Source of the DNA: Prevotellaceae bacterium HUN156
GTDB taxonomy: Bacteria > Bacteroidota > Bacteroidia > Bacteroidales > Bacteroidaceae
Assembly (NCBI GenBank): GCA_900119285.1
Contig: FPIT01000003.1
Location: 372,001-436,000, forward strand
Length of the DNA: 64,000 nucleotides
Reading direction: 5' to 3'
Positions 42,550 to 51,737 of the stretch are shown here, in pieces. The notes under the pieces are model-generated. The model did not search any database and was not told the DNA's origin. It saw nothing but the letters and a program-made list of their open reading frames with translations. Positions within the stretch are counted from its first letter, which is position 1; each line of letters starts with the position of its first letter. Both the position numbers and the translations under genes were made by a program.

Positions 42550-43123
42550 GGAAAAAGGAAAAATGCTAATCGTATCGGCTCCCTCAGGTAGCGGAAAATC
42601 AACCATCGTACAGTGGTTGATGAAGGAGCATCCGGAGCTGAGTCTCTACTTCTCTATCTCATGCACCTCGCGTGCACCTCGTGGCACAGAACAGAATGGT
42701 GTGGAGTATTTCTTCCTGACACCTGAGGAGTTTAAGGCAAAGATACAGAACGATGAGTTCTTGGAGTACGAGGAGGTTTATGAAAACCGCTTCTATGGTA
42801 CGCTGAAACAACAGGTGGAGAACCAGCGTAATCAAGGACAGAATGTGGTATTTGACGTTGACGTGAAAGGTGGCGTTAATATCAAGAAATATTATGGTGA
42901 TGAGGCACTTAGCCTCTTCATTCAGCCTCCCTCTGTGGATGAGCTGCGCAGGCGTTTGGTAGGTCGAGCTACTGATACTGCTGAGGCTATCGAAGAGCGT
43001 CTGGCAAAGGCTGAATACGAGATGACTTTCGCTTCAAAGTTTGACCATATCATCGTGAACGATGACCTGGAAACTGCTAAGCAGGAGACACTGCAAATAG
43101 TGAAGGACTTTCTCGACTTATAA
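42548..43123 (+). CDS. gmk: Guanylate kinase
   Basis: 191 residues from the ATG at 42548. P-loop APSGSGKST (K17), then SCTSRAPRGTEQNGVEYFFL (GMP-binding) near 39-58 and an EYEEVYENRFYGT stretch. It phosphorylates GMP to GDP. 14 bp separate it from nadD. Confidence 0.97.
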   Translation: MEKGKMLIVSAPSGSGKSTIVQWLMKEHPELSLYFSISCTSRAPRGTEQNGVEYFFLTPEEFKAKIQNDEFLEYEEVYENRFYGTLKQQVENQRNQGQNVVFDVDVKGGVNIKKYYGDEALSLFIQPPSVDELRRRLVGRATDTAEAIEERLAKAEYEMTFASKFDHIIVNDDLETAKQETLQIVKDFLDL

Positions 43124-43137
43124 AATCCGATAAGTTT

Positions 43138-43674
43138 ATGAAAACCGGAATCTTTGGTGGTTCCTTCAACCCTATCCATAATGGTCACATCGCACTGGCC
43201 AAGGCTGCACTGGAACAGTGTGGACTTGATGAGGTGTGGTTGATGGTATCACCACAGAATCCATTAAAACAAGAGACAGACTTGCTAGCCGATAACCTCA
43301 GGTATGAGATGGTGCAGCAAGCCTTACAGGGTGTTGATGGGATAGTTGCTTCTGACTACGAGTTTCATCTGCCTAAGCCTTCTTATACATGGAATACCCT
43401 TCAACATCTCAGCAAGGATTATCCTAATCGCCAATTCACGTTGATTATAGGTGGTGATAACTGGGCTCACTTTGAGCGCTGGTGTCGCTGGAAGGATATC
43501 TTGCGCCATTACAATGTTGCAGTCTATCCCCGTGACCAATATATCGGAACCTTTGATGCTCCACTGCTGGATGTGTCAAGCACGGAGATTCGCCAGCGGA
43601 TAGCCAGCGGTGAGGGAATTCAAGGAATGGTGCCCGACAGCATCATCTCTATAGCCAATAAGTATTACCAATAA
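43138..43674 (+). CDS. nadD: Nicotinate-nucleotide adenylyltransferase
   Basis: 178 residues. Nucleotidyltransferase motif GGSFNPIHNGH (H14, H17) and the C-terminal DVSSTEIRQRIASGEG motif (SSTxIR). It forms deamido-NAD from NaMN and ATP. Confidence 0.96.
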   Translation: MKTGIFGGSFNPIHNGHIALAKAALEQCGLDEVWLMVSPQNPLKQETDLLADNLRYEMVQQALQGVDGIVASDYEFHLPKPSYTWNTLQHLSKDYPNRQFTLIIGGDNWAHFERWCRWKDILRHYNVAVYPRDQYIGTFDAPLLDVSSTEIRQRIASGEGIQGMVPDSIISIANKYYQ

Positions 43675-43686
43675 AACATAGTTACG

Positions 43687-44721
43687 ATGACCAAACATCC
43701 CGCAGAAGTAGACGTTGCCGTACTCATCTTGTTCTTTACACGCCCTGAAGCGCTAAGGCAGGTTTTCAACGAGGTTCGCAAAGCCCGTCCGTCACGCTTG
43801 TATCTCTATCAGGATGGTCCTCGTGGAGAACAGGATATGGCAGGTATTGAAGCCTGCAGACAGGTGGTATGTGACGAAGAGATTGACTGGGAATGTGATG
43901 TACAGCGTAATTATCAGATGGTGAATGCTGGTTGTGATCCCTCCAACTTTAATGCCCAGAAGTGGGCATTCTCGCTTAGTGACAAGTGTATCGTGTTTGA
44001 GGACGACAGCATACCATCCGTGTCTTTTATCCGTTTCTGTAAAGAGATGCTCGACCGTTACGAAAATGACGAGCGCATCGTGATAATAGAAGGTTTTAAT
44101 ACTGATGAGGTGACAACGGATGTGCCTGATGACTACTTCTTTACTACAGTATTCTCCATTTGGGGATGGGCTTCATGGCGTCGAGTTATCGACCAGTGGG
44201 ATGAGCATTATTCTTTCTTGGATGATGCGCATAGTATGCAGTTGGTAGAGTCGCTTATGAAAGAAAGGAACTATCGTCCGACGATGCATAGCATGGCATA
44301 CGACCATCGTAAGACAGGAAAGGCCTACTATGAGAGTATCTTCTGGCATTGCATGATGCTCAATCACGGACTGGCGATTATGCCTGCGAAGAATATGATT
44401 AATAACTTAGGAAATGCTGCAGGAGATAATTCTACTCATTATGCTGGCAGTCTGAAGACCATGCCTAAGCGACTACGTAGGATTTTTACCATGAAACGCT
44501 ATGAGCTTCAATTTCCTTTGAAGCATCCCCGTTATGTGATAGAGAATGTGGATTACCTGCATCGCTTCTATCGTGTCAATGCATATAACCACCCTTGGAT
44601 AAAGATTCAGTATTCATTAGAGGAACTCTGGTATAATCTGTGTGCTGGTAATTTTTCCTATATAGGAAAATCGTTGGCTAATCGTGTGGTAAAACTCCTC
44701 GGAAAGAAAAGCTATCAATAA
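43687..44721 (+). CDS. Glycosyltransferase, GT-A-like
   Basis: 344 residues. VAVLILFFTRPEALRQVF opens a nucleotide-sugar Rossmann-like domain; EDDSIP near 102 fits the metal-binding DxD position; TVFSIWGWASWRRVIDQWD near 158-176 is typical of a Bacteroidetes family often labelled GT family 2-like or hemolytic HlpA-like. Acceptor unknown. First of the surface-glycan genes; 1 bp before the next gene's start. Confidence 0.7.
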   Translation: MTKHPAEVDVAVLILFFTRPEALRQVFNEVRKARPSRLYLYQDGPRGEQDMAGIEACRQVVCDEEIDWECDVQRNYQMVNAGCDPSNFNAQKWAFSLSDKCIVFEDDSIPSVSFIRFCKEMLDRYENDERIVIIEGFNTDEVTTDVPDDYFFTTVFSIWGWASWRRVIDQWDEHYSFLDDAHSMQLVESLMKERNYRPTMHSMAYDHRKTGKAYYESIFWHCMMLNHGLAIMPAKNMINNLGNAAGDNSTHYAGSLKTMPKRLRRIFTMKRYELQFPLKHPRYVIENVDYLHRFYRVNAYNHPWIKIQYSLEELWYNLCAGNFSYIGKSLANRVVKLLGKKSYQ

Positions 44722-44722
44722 G

Positions 44723-45559
44723 ATGAGTAAAGGAAAACTTCTCCTCGTACCTTCTGGTGGTTTGGCTAACTGTATGCGAGCCATCGTTTCTGCCTACCAT
44801 CTTTGTCAGACGGTAGATAGTCGTTTACAGGTGGTGTGGTTTCAAGGTTGGGGTATGCATGCTGCTTTCAATGATATCTTCGAACCAATAACAAAGGAGC
44901 ATATCGCGGTGCGTGAAGCTACAGCTTGGGATTATCTTGTGAATGATCGTCCGCGCCGTCATAACTTGTGGTTGCCTTATTTGCCTCAGCAATTATATTA
45001 TCGTGGCGGCGTGATAGGAGAATTGCAGATAGCATCTCTACAACAGCAAGGTTTTGATTTTTCTCAATGGTTGCGTGGTCATCATCGCTATATGAGTTGT
45101 CATTTTGAGGTCGTTACTCCACCTCGTTCGCTCTATCGTGACTTCTTTACACCTAGTGAGCCTGTTAGGAGAATGATAGAAGCTTATCAGAAGCAGTTTA
45201 GTTCTGATACGATAGGCATGCATATCCGTCGTACGGACAATATCGATTCAATCAAAAGAAGTCCGATAGAATTGTTTGTGGAGGCAGGACGAGAGGAGTT
45301 AGCAGCACATCCTGATGCAAAGATTTTCTTGGCTACTGACAGTGAGGACGTAAAAAAGGAGATGCGTCAATACTTCGGTGATCATATTATCACCTCTACT
45401 GCAGAGGCAACGCGAGATAGTGTAGTAGGCATCCGTGCAGGATTAGCCGAGATGTATGCCCTATCGTTGACTCGCAAGATATATGGTTCAGCAGGCAGCA
45501 GCTTCTCAGAAATGGCGTCGTGGATAGGAGGTAATACGTTGCAGATTTTAGAACGATAG
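44723..45559 (+). CDS. Fucosyltransferase-like glycosyltransferase (NodZ/GT23-like)
   Basis: 278 residues. N-terminal LLLVPSGGLANCMRAIVSAY is a GDP-sugar binding start; IGMHIRRTDNIDSIKRSP near 165-182 is the HxRRxD fucosyltransferase signature, and ATDSEDVKKEM near 205 fits the same fold. Predicted to transfer fucose from GDP-fucose to a surface glycan. Directly follows the previous glycosyltransferase. Confidence 0.7.
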   Translation: MSKGKLLLVPSGGLANCMRAIVSAYHLCQTVDSRLQVVWFQGWGMHAAFNDIFEPITKEHIAVREATAWDYLVNDRPRRHNLWLPYLPQQLYYRGGVIGELQIASLQQQGFDFSQWLRGHHRYMSCHFEVVTPPRSLYRDFFTPSEPVRRMIEAYQKQFSSDTIGMHIRRTDNIDSIKRSPIELFVEAGREELAAHPDAKIFLATDSEDVKKEMRQYFGDHIITSTAEATRDSVVGIRAGLAEMYALSLTRKIYGSAGSSFSEMASWIGGNTLQILER

Positions 45560-45565
45560 CAATTG

Positions 45566-46477
45566 CTATTGCTTATGACGAATTGCCCAGCGATACAAAC
45601 TGATGAGTGGTCGCGCCAAGAATGGTGGCAATAGCCATACAATTCGGTCGTAAAGAGGAATACCTGTTGGTAGTGAACTGATAACTTGTTGGTAGTAGTT
45701 TTTGCGCACTTCGTCATTACCATCGGCTATAAAACGCTCATATTCTTTTAACTGGTGTAGGATGTATGCCGTATGGAAAATGCTCCATCGCGGAGACAAT
45801 ACTTGTCGAAGAATATCATCATAGAGCTTTTCCCGCTCCAATGTGTGATGACGGTTGTTGGGCAGGCCTGCTGTATATTGATAGACGCAATCCTTGATAA
45901 AACATACTTTGGGTTGCTTGATGAGAACCTTTACCTGCATCATTTTGTCCTCACCTTCGATGATTTCTCGTGGCGTATCAAGTGTGCCTTCCAAGATTTC
46001 CTTGCGGAAGATGCAAGCCCATAGAATAGGAAAGTGATTCTTTCCTGTAATGATGGTTTTAATCAGAGTGTCGGCAGCCACTTGTCCTGTAGAGAATACA
46101 GGAGAAACCTCTCCAGTATGTAAACGGAATGTGCCTACCACCTCATCGGCTTCCGTTCGTTCTATAGCATCAAATAGAGTTCGCAGTGCATGAGGCAGCA
46201 GTTCATCGTCAGCATCCACAAAAATGATATAGCGTCCAACGGCCTCTTCTACACCTCTTCTACGTGCAGCCGTTACTCCTCCATTATCCTTATGGATAAC
46301 TCGGATTCTATCATCTTTCTTTGCCCATTCCTCACAGATATCGGCAGAGTTGTCCGTACTACCATCACAGACACAGATGACTTCAAAACTATCAAAGTCT
46401 TGCTGTAGTAGTCCTTGCAGACATGCCCCAATATACTCTGCCTTGTTATAGACGGGTATGATGATAGATATTTCCAT
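45566..46477 (-). CDS. Family 2 glycosyltransferase
   Basis: 303 residues. Classic GT2: ISIIIPVYNKAEYIGACLQG, CDGSTDNSADICEEW, metal-binding FVDADDELL near 89-97. Tail contains a membrane-associating stretch (IVWLLPPFLARPLISLYRW). Donor and acceptor unknown; 3 bp downstream of the flippase gene, so likely co-transcribed. Confidence 0.9.
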   Translation of the reverse strand: MEISIIIPVYNKAEYIGACLQGLLQQDFDSFEVICVCDGSTDNSADICEEWAKKDDRIRVIHKDNGGVTAARRRGVEEAVGRYIIFVDADDELLPHALRTLFDAIERTEADEVVGTFRLHTGEVSPVFSTGQVAADTLIKTIITGKNHFPILWACIFRKEILEGTLDTPREIIEGEDKMMQVKVLIKQPKVCFIKDCVYQYTAGLPNNRHHTLEREKLYDDILRQVLSPRWSIFHTAYILHQLKEYERFIADGNDEVRKNYYQQVISSLPTGIPLYDRIVWLLPPFLARPLISLYRWAIRHKQ

Positions 46478-46480
46478 AGA

Positions 46481-47920
46481 TTACTTTTTTTTCTTGAAAA
46501 CAAACTGCATACACTCCTTAAAGATGGCTACATTTAGCAATTGCATGATGATGTAGTAAAGGAGGGCTGCTACGGCAATACGAGATAGCAGGAGTAGCCA
46601 GAGGTTGGTGATAGACAGTGTCATAAAGTGAGTAGCTACCATAACGGCTGCGGCTATCAGCATAAAGGGTACTACATCCTTTGCCATTTGGAGAAAACGA
46701 AGTCCGATGATGCGCTTTGCAGATGGTTGCCAGGCTCCCAGCCACAGAATGTTGAAAGCACTATAAGCAATAACCATTACGGTAATGCCTTGTCGGTAGA
46801 ACAGCAAGATAACAATCAGCTGCAAGACAATCTGAGCGATATTCAACCACATATTGATGTCACTGCGTCCGTGACTAATCACCAGATTCTGATAGAGTGA
46901 GAAGATAGGCATAAAGGCACCACTTAGACAGAGTATCTGCAGTAAGGGTACACACTCTATCCATTGCTCGCCGATAGTGCAGAGAATAAACTCATGTGCC
47001 ACTAATGCCAAGCCAAACAAGAAGGGGAAAGAGAGGAATGAGGTGAAACGTAACATCTTGCGAAACACATTCAGCTCACGGTCTTTTTCTTCACGGACAC
47101 TAACCAATACTGGTTGCGCCACTTGTTCCACCATACCGCCAACAGTCTGAAATGCCATCGAGTCCCATTTGTACGCCTGGAAGAAGTTTCCTACGATATG
47201 GGCATTGCGGAAGAGCAATCCGAAAATCACAGTCAGCATGTTTAGGTTGACAGACTTCAGTATCATCGTCACCAAGATCTTCATAGAAAAAGAGAAGGTC
47301 TGGCGGATATAGCCGAAAGTAAACTGTAGTGTCGGTCTCCACTTGACATAGTAGAAACGTCCCAATATCAACACCGTAGAGTTTACCACCTGTTGCCATG
47401 CCAAACTCCAATAAGTAAAGTCGTTCAAGGCGAGCACCACTGCCGTAGAACCAGAAATGACAAGTGCCACAAGGTTGATGATAGTAATCTCGCGATTCAT
47501 CATGTTCTTCACCATATAGGCATTGGTTGAGATACCAAATGAGGAGATAAAGAACGACAGGAAAAGAAAGCGCGATAGGTCTGTCAGTCGTGGCTCATCG
47601 AAAGCCCACGAGATGAGCGGAGCAGAGAGGAACAATAGTCCATAGAGACAGCCACCCATCAGAATGTTAAACCAGAATACGCTGTTGTATTGTTGGGCCG
47701 TAGGCTGCTTCTCATTGATGAGTGCTGTTGAGAAACCGCTTGACTGCAGATTGCCGGCAATAGCTGAGAAGATGGCCAGCATACCTATAAGACCAGTGTC
47801 TGCTGGTGTGAGATAATTAAGGACAACGATGCCGATAAGCAGGTTTAATACTTGCATGACTCCGTTGTTGACGGCTCCCCATGCAAGACCTTTGGCTGTT
47901 TTCTCTTTCAGATTTTCCAT
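46481..47920 (-). CDS. Polysaccharide flippase (MOP/Wzx-like)
   Basis: 479 residues from the ATG at 47920 (MENLKEKTAKGLAWGAVNNG). About twelve transmembrane helices, the usual start GLAWGAVNNGVMQVLNLLIG and a polar gap near QTVGGMVEQVAQPVL. Exports lipid-linked oligosaccharide across the inner membrane. Promoter -7 box 10 bp before the start (nearly leaderless). Confidence 0.9.
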   Translation of the reverse strand: MENLKEKTAKGLAWGAVNNGVMQVLNLLIGIVVLNYLTPADTGLIGMLAIFSAIAGNLQSSGFSTALINEKQPTAQQYNSVFWFNILMGGCLYGLLFLSAPLISWAFDEPRLTDLSRFLFLSFFISSFGISTNAYMVKNMMNREITIINLVALVISGSTAVVLALNDFTYWSLAWQQVVNSTVLILGRFYYVKWRPTLQFTFGYIRQTFSFSMKILVTMILKSVNLNMLTVIFGLLFRNAHIVGNFFQAYKWDSMAFQTVGGMVEQVAQPVLVSVREEKDRELNVFRKMLRFTSFLSFPFLFGLALVAHEFILCTIGEQWIECVPLLQILCLSGAFMPIFSLYQNLVISHGRSDINMWLNIAQIVLQLIVILLFYRQGITVMVIAYSAFNILWLGAWQPSAKRIIGLRFLQMAKDVVPFMLIAAAVMVATHFMTLSITNLWLLLLSRIAVAALLYYIIMQLLNVAIFKECMQFVFKKKK

Positions 47921-47929
47921 ACGACGATG

Positions 47930-47978
47930 CAAAAATACTGCTTTTTGTTTGAAGTTCAAAATAAAATGAGTAATTTTG
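47930..47978. promoter_or_regulatory. Back-to-back overlapping promoters (flippase / acyltransferase)
   Basis: Minus strand: TTTG (47957-47960), 19 bp, TATTTTTG (47930-47937). Plus strand: TTTG (47948-47951), 19 bp, TAATTTTG (47971-47978). The two -33 boxes lie within the near-palindrome TTTGAAGTTCAAA, so polymerases should exclude one another. Confidence 0.8.
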
Positions 47979-48006
47979 CACACAGAATACGACCTTTGTG
48001 TTTAAT

Positions 48007-49095
48007 ATGGAGAATCAGATAAAGAAACCCCGCCTTGAATGGCTTGATGCCTTACGAGGCTTTACAATGATTTTAGTGGTAGCCAATCATGTGGCTGGTA
48101 TGGGTTTTGGCGAGACGTGGAAGGGTTCGTCATGTATGCCGTTCTTGGTGTTGTTCCGCATGCCGCTGTTCTTCTTTGTTAGCGGATTCTTGGCATATAA
48201 GGCTGCACAAGTATGGAACTTACAAAACTTAGGCTCTTTGCTGATGAAGAAGATAAAGGTACAAACGATACCTACAATTGTCTTTTTCTTCCTTGCGATG
48301 GCTATTTTGAGGCCTCACTTTTGGCCAGCAGTACAAGAGGCTTTGGAGTTGCCCACTAAGGGTGGCTATTGGTTTACCATCGTACTTTTATACATGTTTA
48401 TAGCCTATTATTTGTTCTCATATTTGGAGAGCAAGTTGAAGGTACGCTCATGGATTCCCATTACGCTATTCTTTATTGTCTCGTTGGGCATATATGAAAC
48501 GTGTTATCTGCCTAAATACTTTTCATGGGCAGCAGGTTATCGCGGTCCTAAGACTGATATCTACTATTTCCTGCGTGAGAGTAGCCTGATACAGATGATG
48601 CTCTATTTCCCATTCTTCCTGTTTGGTAATATTGTACATCGCTATTGGGAGCGTGCTCAGCGCATTATGGATTCCAAGTGGTTCTTCCCCATATTGATAG
48701 TCGTTATTATTATGGCAACGCTCGATGCTCTCAAATGGCATACGTTGCGTATGGAATGGGCCAACCTGCCACAGACGGTGGCCAAGTTCGGATTGCTGAC
48801 CATTACGTTTATGTATTTCCGCTTTTATAAGGAATACTTTACCAAGTTCAGTGTGATAGGTTCATCTTTGCAGTATATTGGTCGTCGTACGTTGGATATT
48901 TATCTGATACACTTCCTCTTTATGCCTGATGTTCCGCAGATTGGTGAATATTTCAAGGCTCACAGTTCTAACTTTGTGATTGACTTGATGTTGTCTGTTA
49001 CGATGGCACTGATAATTATCGGTTTCTGTATCATCGCATCTAATATCCTTCGCATCAGCCCATTCTTCAAGAAGTGGCTGTTTGGTCGTAGCTAA
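48007..49095 (+). CDS. Acyltransferase 3 family membrane protein
   Basis: 362 residues from the ATG at 48007 (a GTG at 47998 is an alternative). RLEWLDALRGFTMILVVANHV is the acyltransferase 3 start with catalytic His in VVANH; about ten membrane helices follow. Likely O-acetylates a surface sugar. 9 bp before the licD-like gene. Confidence 0.88.
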   Translation: MENQIKKPRLEWLDALRGFTMILVVANHVAGMGFGETWKGSSCMPFLVLFRMPLFFFVSGFLAYKAAQVWNLQNLGSLLMKKIKVQTIPTIVFFFLAMAILRPHFWPAVQEALELPTKGGYWFTIVLLYMFIAYYLFSYLESKLKVRSWIPITLFFIVSLGIYETCYLPKYFSWAAGYRGPKTDIYYFLRESSLIQMMLYFPFFLFGNIVHRYWERAQRIMDSKWFFPILIVVIIMATLDALKWHTLRMEWANLPQTVAKFGLLTITFMYFRFYKEYFTKFSVIGSSLQYIGRRTLDIYLIHFLFMPDVPQIGEYFKAHSSNFVIDLMLSVTMALIIIGFCIIASNILRISPFFKKWLFGRS

Positions 49096-49104
49096 TAATC
49101 GAAG

Positions 49105-49989
49105 ATGAAAGAGCTGACACCAGAAGAACAACCGCGATGGAATACCGTTATCAACGGTGTGCTACGTCAGTTTATCAGTATCTGTAAGGAGCATCACCTT
49201 ACCTATTTCTGTTGTGGAGGTACCGCCATTGGTGCTGTGCGCCATCAGGGTATGATTCCTTGGGATGACGATGTAGATGTGTTTATGCCACGTCCTGACT
49301 ATGATCGCTTTGTTCAGATAGCCAGTAAGCAATTGCCCGATGGCTTAGAACTGGTGACACCTTATAATAAATCAGACTATCCTCTATTCTTTGTTAAGCT
49401 ATGTGATGCTCGAACTACGCTCCAAGAAGAGCAGGATGTGCCTTGTGTTTACGGATTATACATTGATATCTTCCCCATTGACGGAGCCCCAGATGATATA
49501 GAGGCAGCCCGCGCTATGGAGCGTCAGTTTACAAAAACCAAGCATAAGTTGGAGGCTATCTCTACGCATGTCTCTTTTGCGGCATATCTGAGCCTGTTGA
49601 AAACTCCTAAGGAGTGGGGACGCTTTGCGAGAAAGACTATCGGTTTCTTTTTTAGGAACTGGTATAGACAGCGCCTGTTGCAACAAATGACCGATATTAG
49701 CTATCGCTATCCGTATGAGTCCGCATCGTTGGTGGCTGTATATTGCGGTTCGTATGGCCCTAAAGAGGTATTCCCCAAGGCTTGGTTAGAGGGAACTGCA
49801 TCTTTTCCTTATGAAGGGATGGAGGTAGACTTGCCTGTGGGTTATGATAATTATCTGCACCAGTATTATGGCGATTATATGCAACTGCCACCAGTAGAGA
49901 AGCGCGTCAGCCATCATATGAAGGCTTATTATAATCTGTATGAGCGTGAGTCGGACGAGGTGGTATGGCGCAAGGCACACCAAGATTAG
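49105..49989 (+). CDS. LicD family protein
   Basis: 294 residues. TYFCCGGTAIGAVRHQGMIP and WDDDVDVFMPRPDYDRF near 30-65 are the LicD nucleotidyltransferase-fold motif. LicD enzymes add phosphorylcholine or other phospho-groups (for example ribitol-phosphate type) to glycans. Stop overlaps the convergent epimerase gene's end by 4 bp. Confidence 0.88.
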   Translation: MKELTPEEQPRWNTVINGVLRQFISICKEHHLTYFCCGGTAIGAVRHQGMIPWDDDVDVFMPRPDYDRFVQIASKQLPDGLELVTPYNKSDYPLFFVKLCDARTTLQEEQDVPCVYGLYIDIFPIDGAPDDIEAARAMERQFTKTKHKLEAISTHVSFAAYLSLLKTPKEWGRFARKTIGFFFRNWYRQRLLQQMTDISYRYPYESASLVAVYCGSYGPKEVFPKAWLEGTASFPYEGMEVDLPVGYDNYLHQYYGDYMQLPPVEKRVSHHMKAYYNLYERESDEVVWRKAHQD

Positions 49990-50987
49990 CGCATTGTCTC
50001 AATAGTATGGCGTAGTCCTTCGTCAATGTCGAAGAGTGGTTGCCATCCTAATGCTTCCAGTTTCTTTGTAGAGAATACGGCTTTGGTGATAGGTGTTGTA
50101 TTCCCGTTGTCCGACAGTTCCATGATGACCTTCTTACCTGCAATGGCAGCCGTCTTCTCTGCCAATTCGCGGATGGTGATGTTCGACTCGTCATTAGCCA
50201 CGTTGTAGGCTTCTCCGCTTTCACCTTTTAATAATATAGAAAGGATGGCGGTAGCACAGTCCACGACATATATCCACGAACGGAACTGGCTGCCCAGACT
50301 CTTCATCACGATATCCTCATTGCGCAATACATTACGGATGAACTGGGCATACACCCGATTGTCACTCTCCGTAAAGTAAGGGCCATAGGTATGGCAAGGA
50401 CGAGCTATCGTTATCTGTGTATGATATTCTTGGTTATAGGCAGCGCAAAGCGTTTCAGCAGCTCGCTTAGATGAAGGATAACAGGCTCGTGGTGACAAGA
50501 TGTCGATATAACCACTGCTTGATTCTGTAAAGATGCTACCATCCCCTTCACCATAAATCTCTCCAGAAGATACATATACCATGCACTGCATGTGGTGCTG
50601 AATACCATAGTCAACCAGATGGCTGAGGCCTTCTAAGTTGGCACGCATCACCTCAACAGGTTTCTGTTGGAAGAAGGATGGGCTGGCATTGCTGGCAGCA
50701 TGAATAATGTATTGGAAATCGGTATCGCAGGATAGTGGCGTACAAATGTCGTGTTCTAAGAAGTGGAAACGGGGATTGTCCCAATAAGAATGAAAGCGCT
50801 GTTCTGCACGTTGTCGATTGCGGCCTAAGGCATAAACATGGCACTCGCTATGCTGCATGAGCATATCCGTGATACAGCCTCCTATCAAACCCGTAGCACC
50901 CGTGATGAGAATATTTCCCGTCAACGGTGAAGACAGCAGCTTGGCAGCCTTCGCAAGGTCTTGCTGATAGGCACTTATTTCAACCAT
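49986..50987 (-). CDS. NAD-dependent epimerase/dehydratase
   Basis: 333 residues, extended SDR. NAD site ITGATGLIGGCI near 30-41, catalytic Tyr-Lys in YPSSKRAAETL near 168-178, VASSGEIYGEGDG-like motif with VYVSSGEIYGEG near 140. Sugar substrate unknown. Its start lies within the 3' end of the preceding cytidylyltransferase gene (13-bp overlap). Confidence 0.88.
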   Translation of the reverse strand: MVEISAYQQDLAKAAKLLSSPLTGNILITGATGLIGGCITDMLMQHSECHVYALGRNRQRAEQRFHSYWDNPRFHFLEHDICTPLSCDTDFQYIIHAASNASPSFFQQKPVEVMRANLEGLSHLVDYGIQHHMQCMVYVSSGEIYGEGDGSIFTESSSGYIDILSPRACYPSSKRAAETLCAAYNQEYHTQITIARPCHTYGPYFTESDNRVYAQFIRNVLRNEDIVMKSLGSQFRSWIYVVDCATAILSILLKGESGEAYNVANDESNITIRELAEKTAAIAGKKVIMELSDNGNTTPITKAVFSTKKLEALGWQPLFDIDEGLRHTIETMR

Positions 50988-51691
50988 GGTTCTGCTTGGA
51001 TGTTCATCAAGGCTTTCAAAATTTCAAGGTCTTCAATGGTAGTCACCTTGATATTCTTTCCCGAGCCAGGCACAATGTGCATCTCTCTTCCGCCCAGCTC
51101 TGCTATCAGTGTGCACGAAGCTACAGAATTGGTGATACCCTTCTGCTTAGCCTCTTCGTGGGCAGCAATGATATTGCCCAAACGGAATGTCTGTGGCGTC
51201 TGTGTACGGATAAGTTTGTCGCGAGGAATGCTGGTAGTGGAAGAGAAACCATCTTCACTTTCCAGAATGGCTTCGCGACATTTGATACCTGTAATGGCAT
51301 AACCATATTTCTTACAGGTAGCAATATTTGAGGAGATAATCTCCTGAGACAACAGCGGACGCACGGCATCATGTATCAATACCAAGTCTTCCGCCTGACA
51401 TCCAGCTTCTTTCAAACCATAGATGCCGTTGTGAATAGACTCCTGTCCGTTGCTGCCTCCTGGGAATATCCATTTCAGTTTATCGATAGAGTATTGATTA
51501 GCATACGATTGCACAACGGTCTCCCAGCCAGCCAGGCATACTACAGCAATGCCATGGATGTCAGGATGCTGCTGAAAAGCCTTCAGCGTATGAATGATAA
51601 TCGGACAGTTGTTTACATGCATAAACTGTTTAGGAATGTCTTGTCCCATTCTGTTGCCAGAACCTCCGGCTATAATCAATGCGTAGTTCAT
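50975..51691 (-). CDS. IspD/TarI family cytidylyltransferase
   Basis: 238 residues from the ATG at 51691. ALIIAGGSGNRMGQDIPKQF near 4-23, LVLIHDAVRPLLS and KCREAILESEDG place it in the family of IspD (MEP pathway) and TarI (ribitol-5-phosphate). Its place before an epimerase and opposite licD favours a CDP-alditol or CDP-sugar for surface glycan; IspD activity cannot be excluded, since dxr shows the MEP pathway exists. Confidence 0.8.
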   Translation of the reverse strand: MNYALIIAGGSGNRMGQDIPKQFMHVNNCPIIIHTLKAFQQHPDIHGIAVVCLAGWETVVQSYANQYSIDKLKWIFPGGSNGQESIHNGIYGLKEAGCQAEDLVLIHDAVRPLLSQEIISSNIATCKKYGYAITGIKCREAILESEDGFSSTTSIPRDKLIRTQTPQTFRLGNIIAAHEEAKQKGITNSVASCTLIAELGGREMHIVPGSGKNIKVTTIEDLEILKALMNIQAEPWLK

Positions 51692-51702
51692 ATGCTTAAT
51701 AA

Positions 51703-51737
51703 TCAATTGTTAACTCTCAATTTTCAATTCTCAACTA
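51703..51737. repeat. Five-unit heptamer array, metG-cytidylyltransferase junction
   Basis: TCAATTG, TTAACTC, TCAATTT, TCAATTC, TCAACTA; the last unit overlaps the metG stop codon. Confidence 0.6.
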
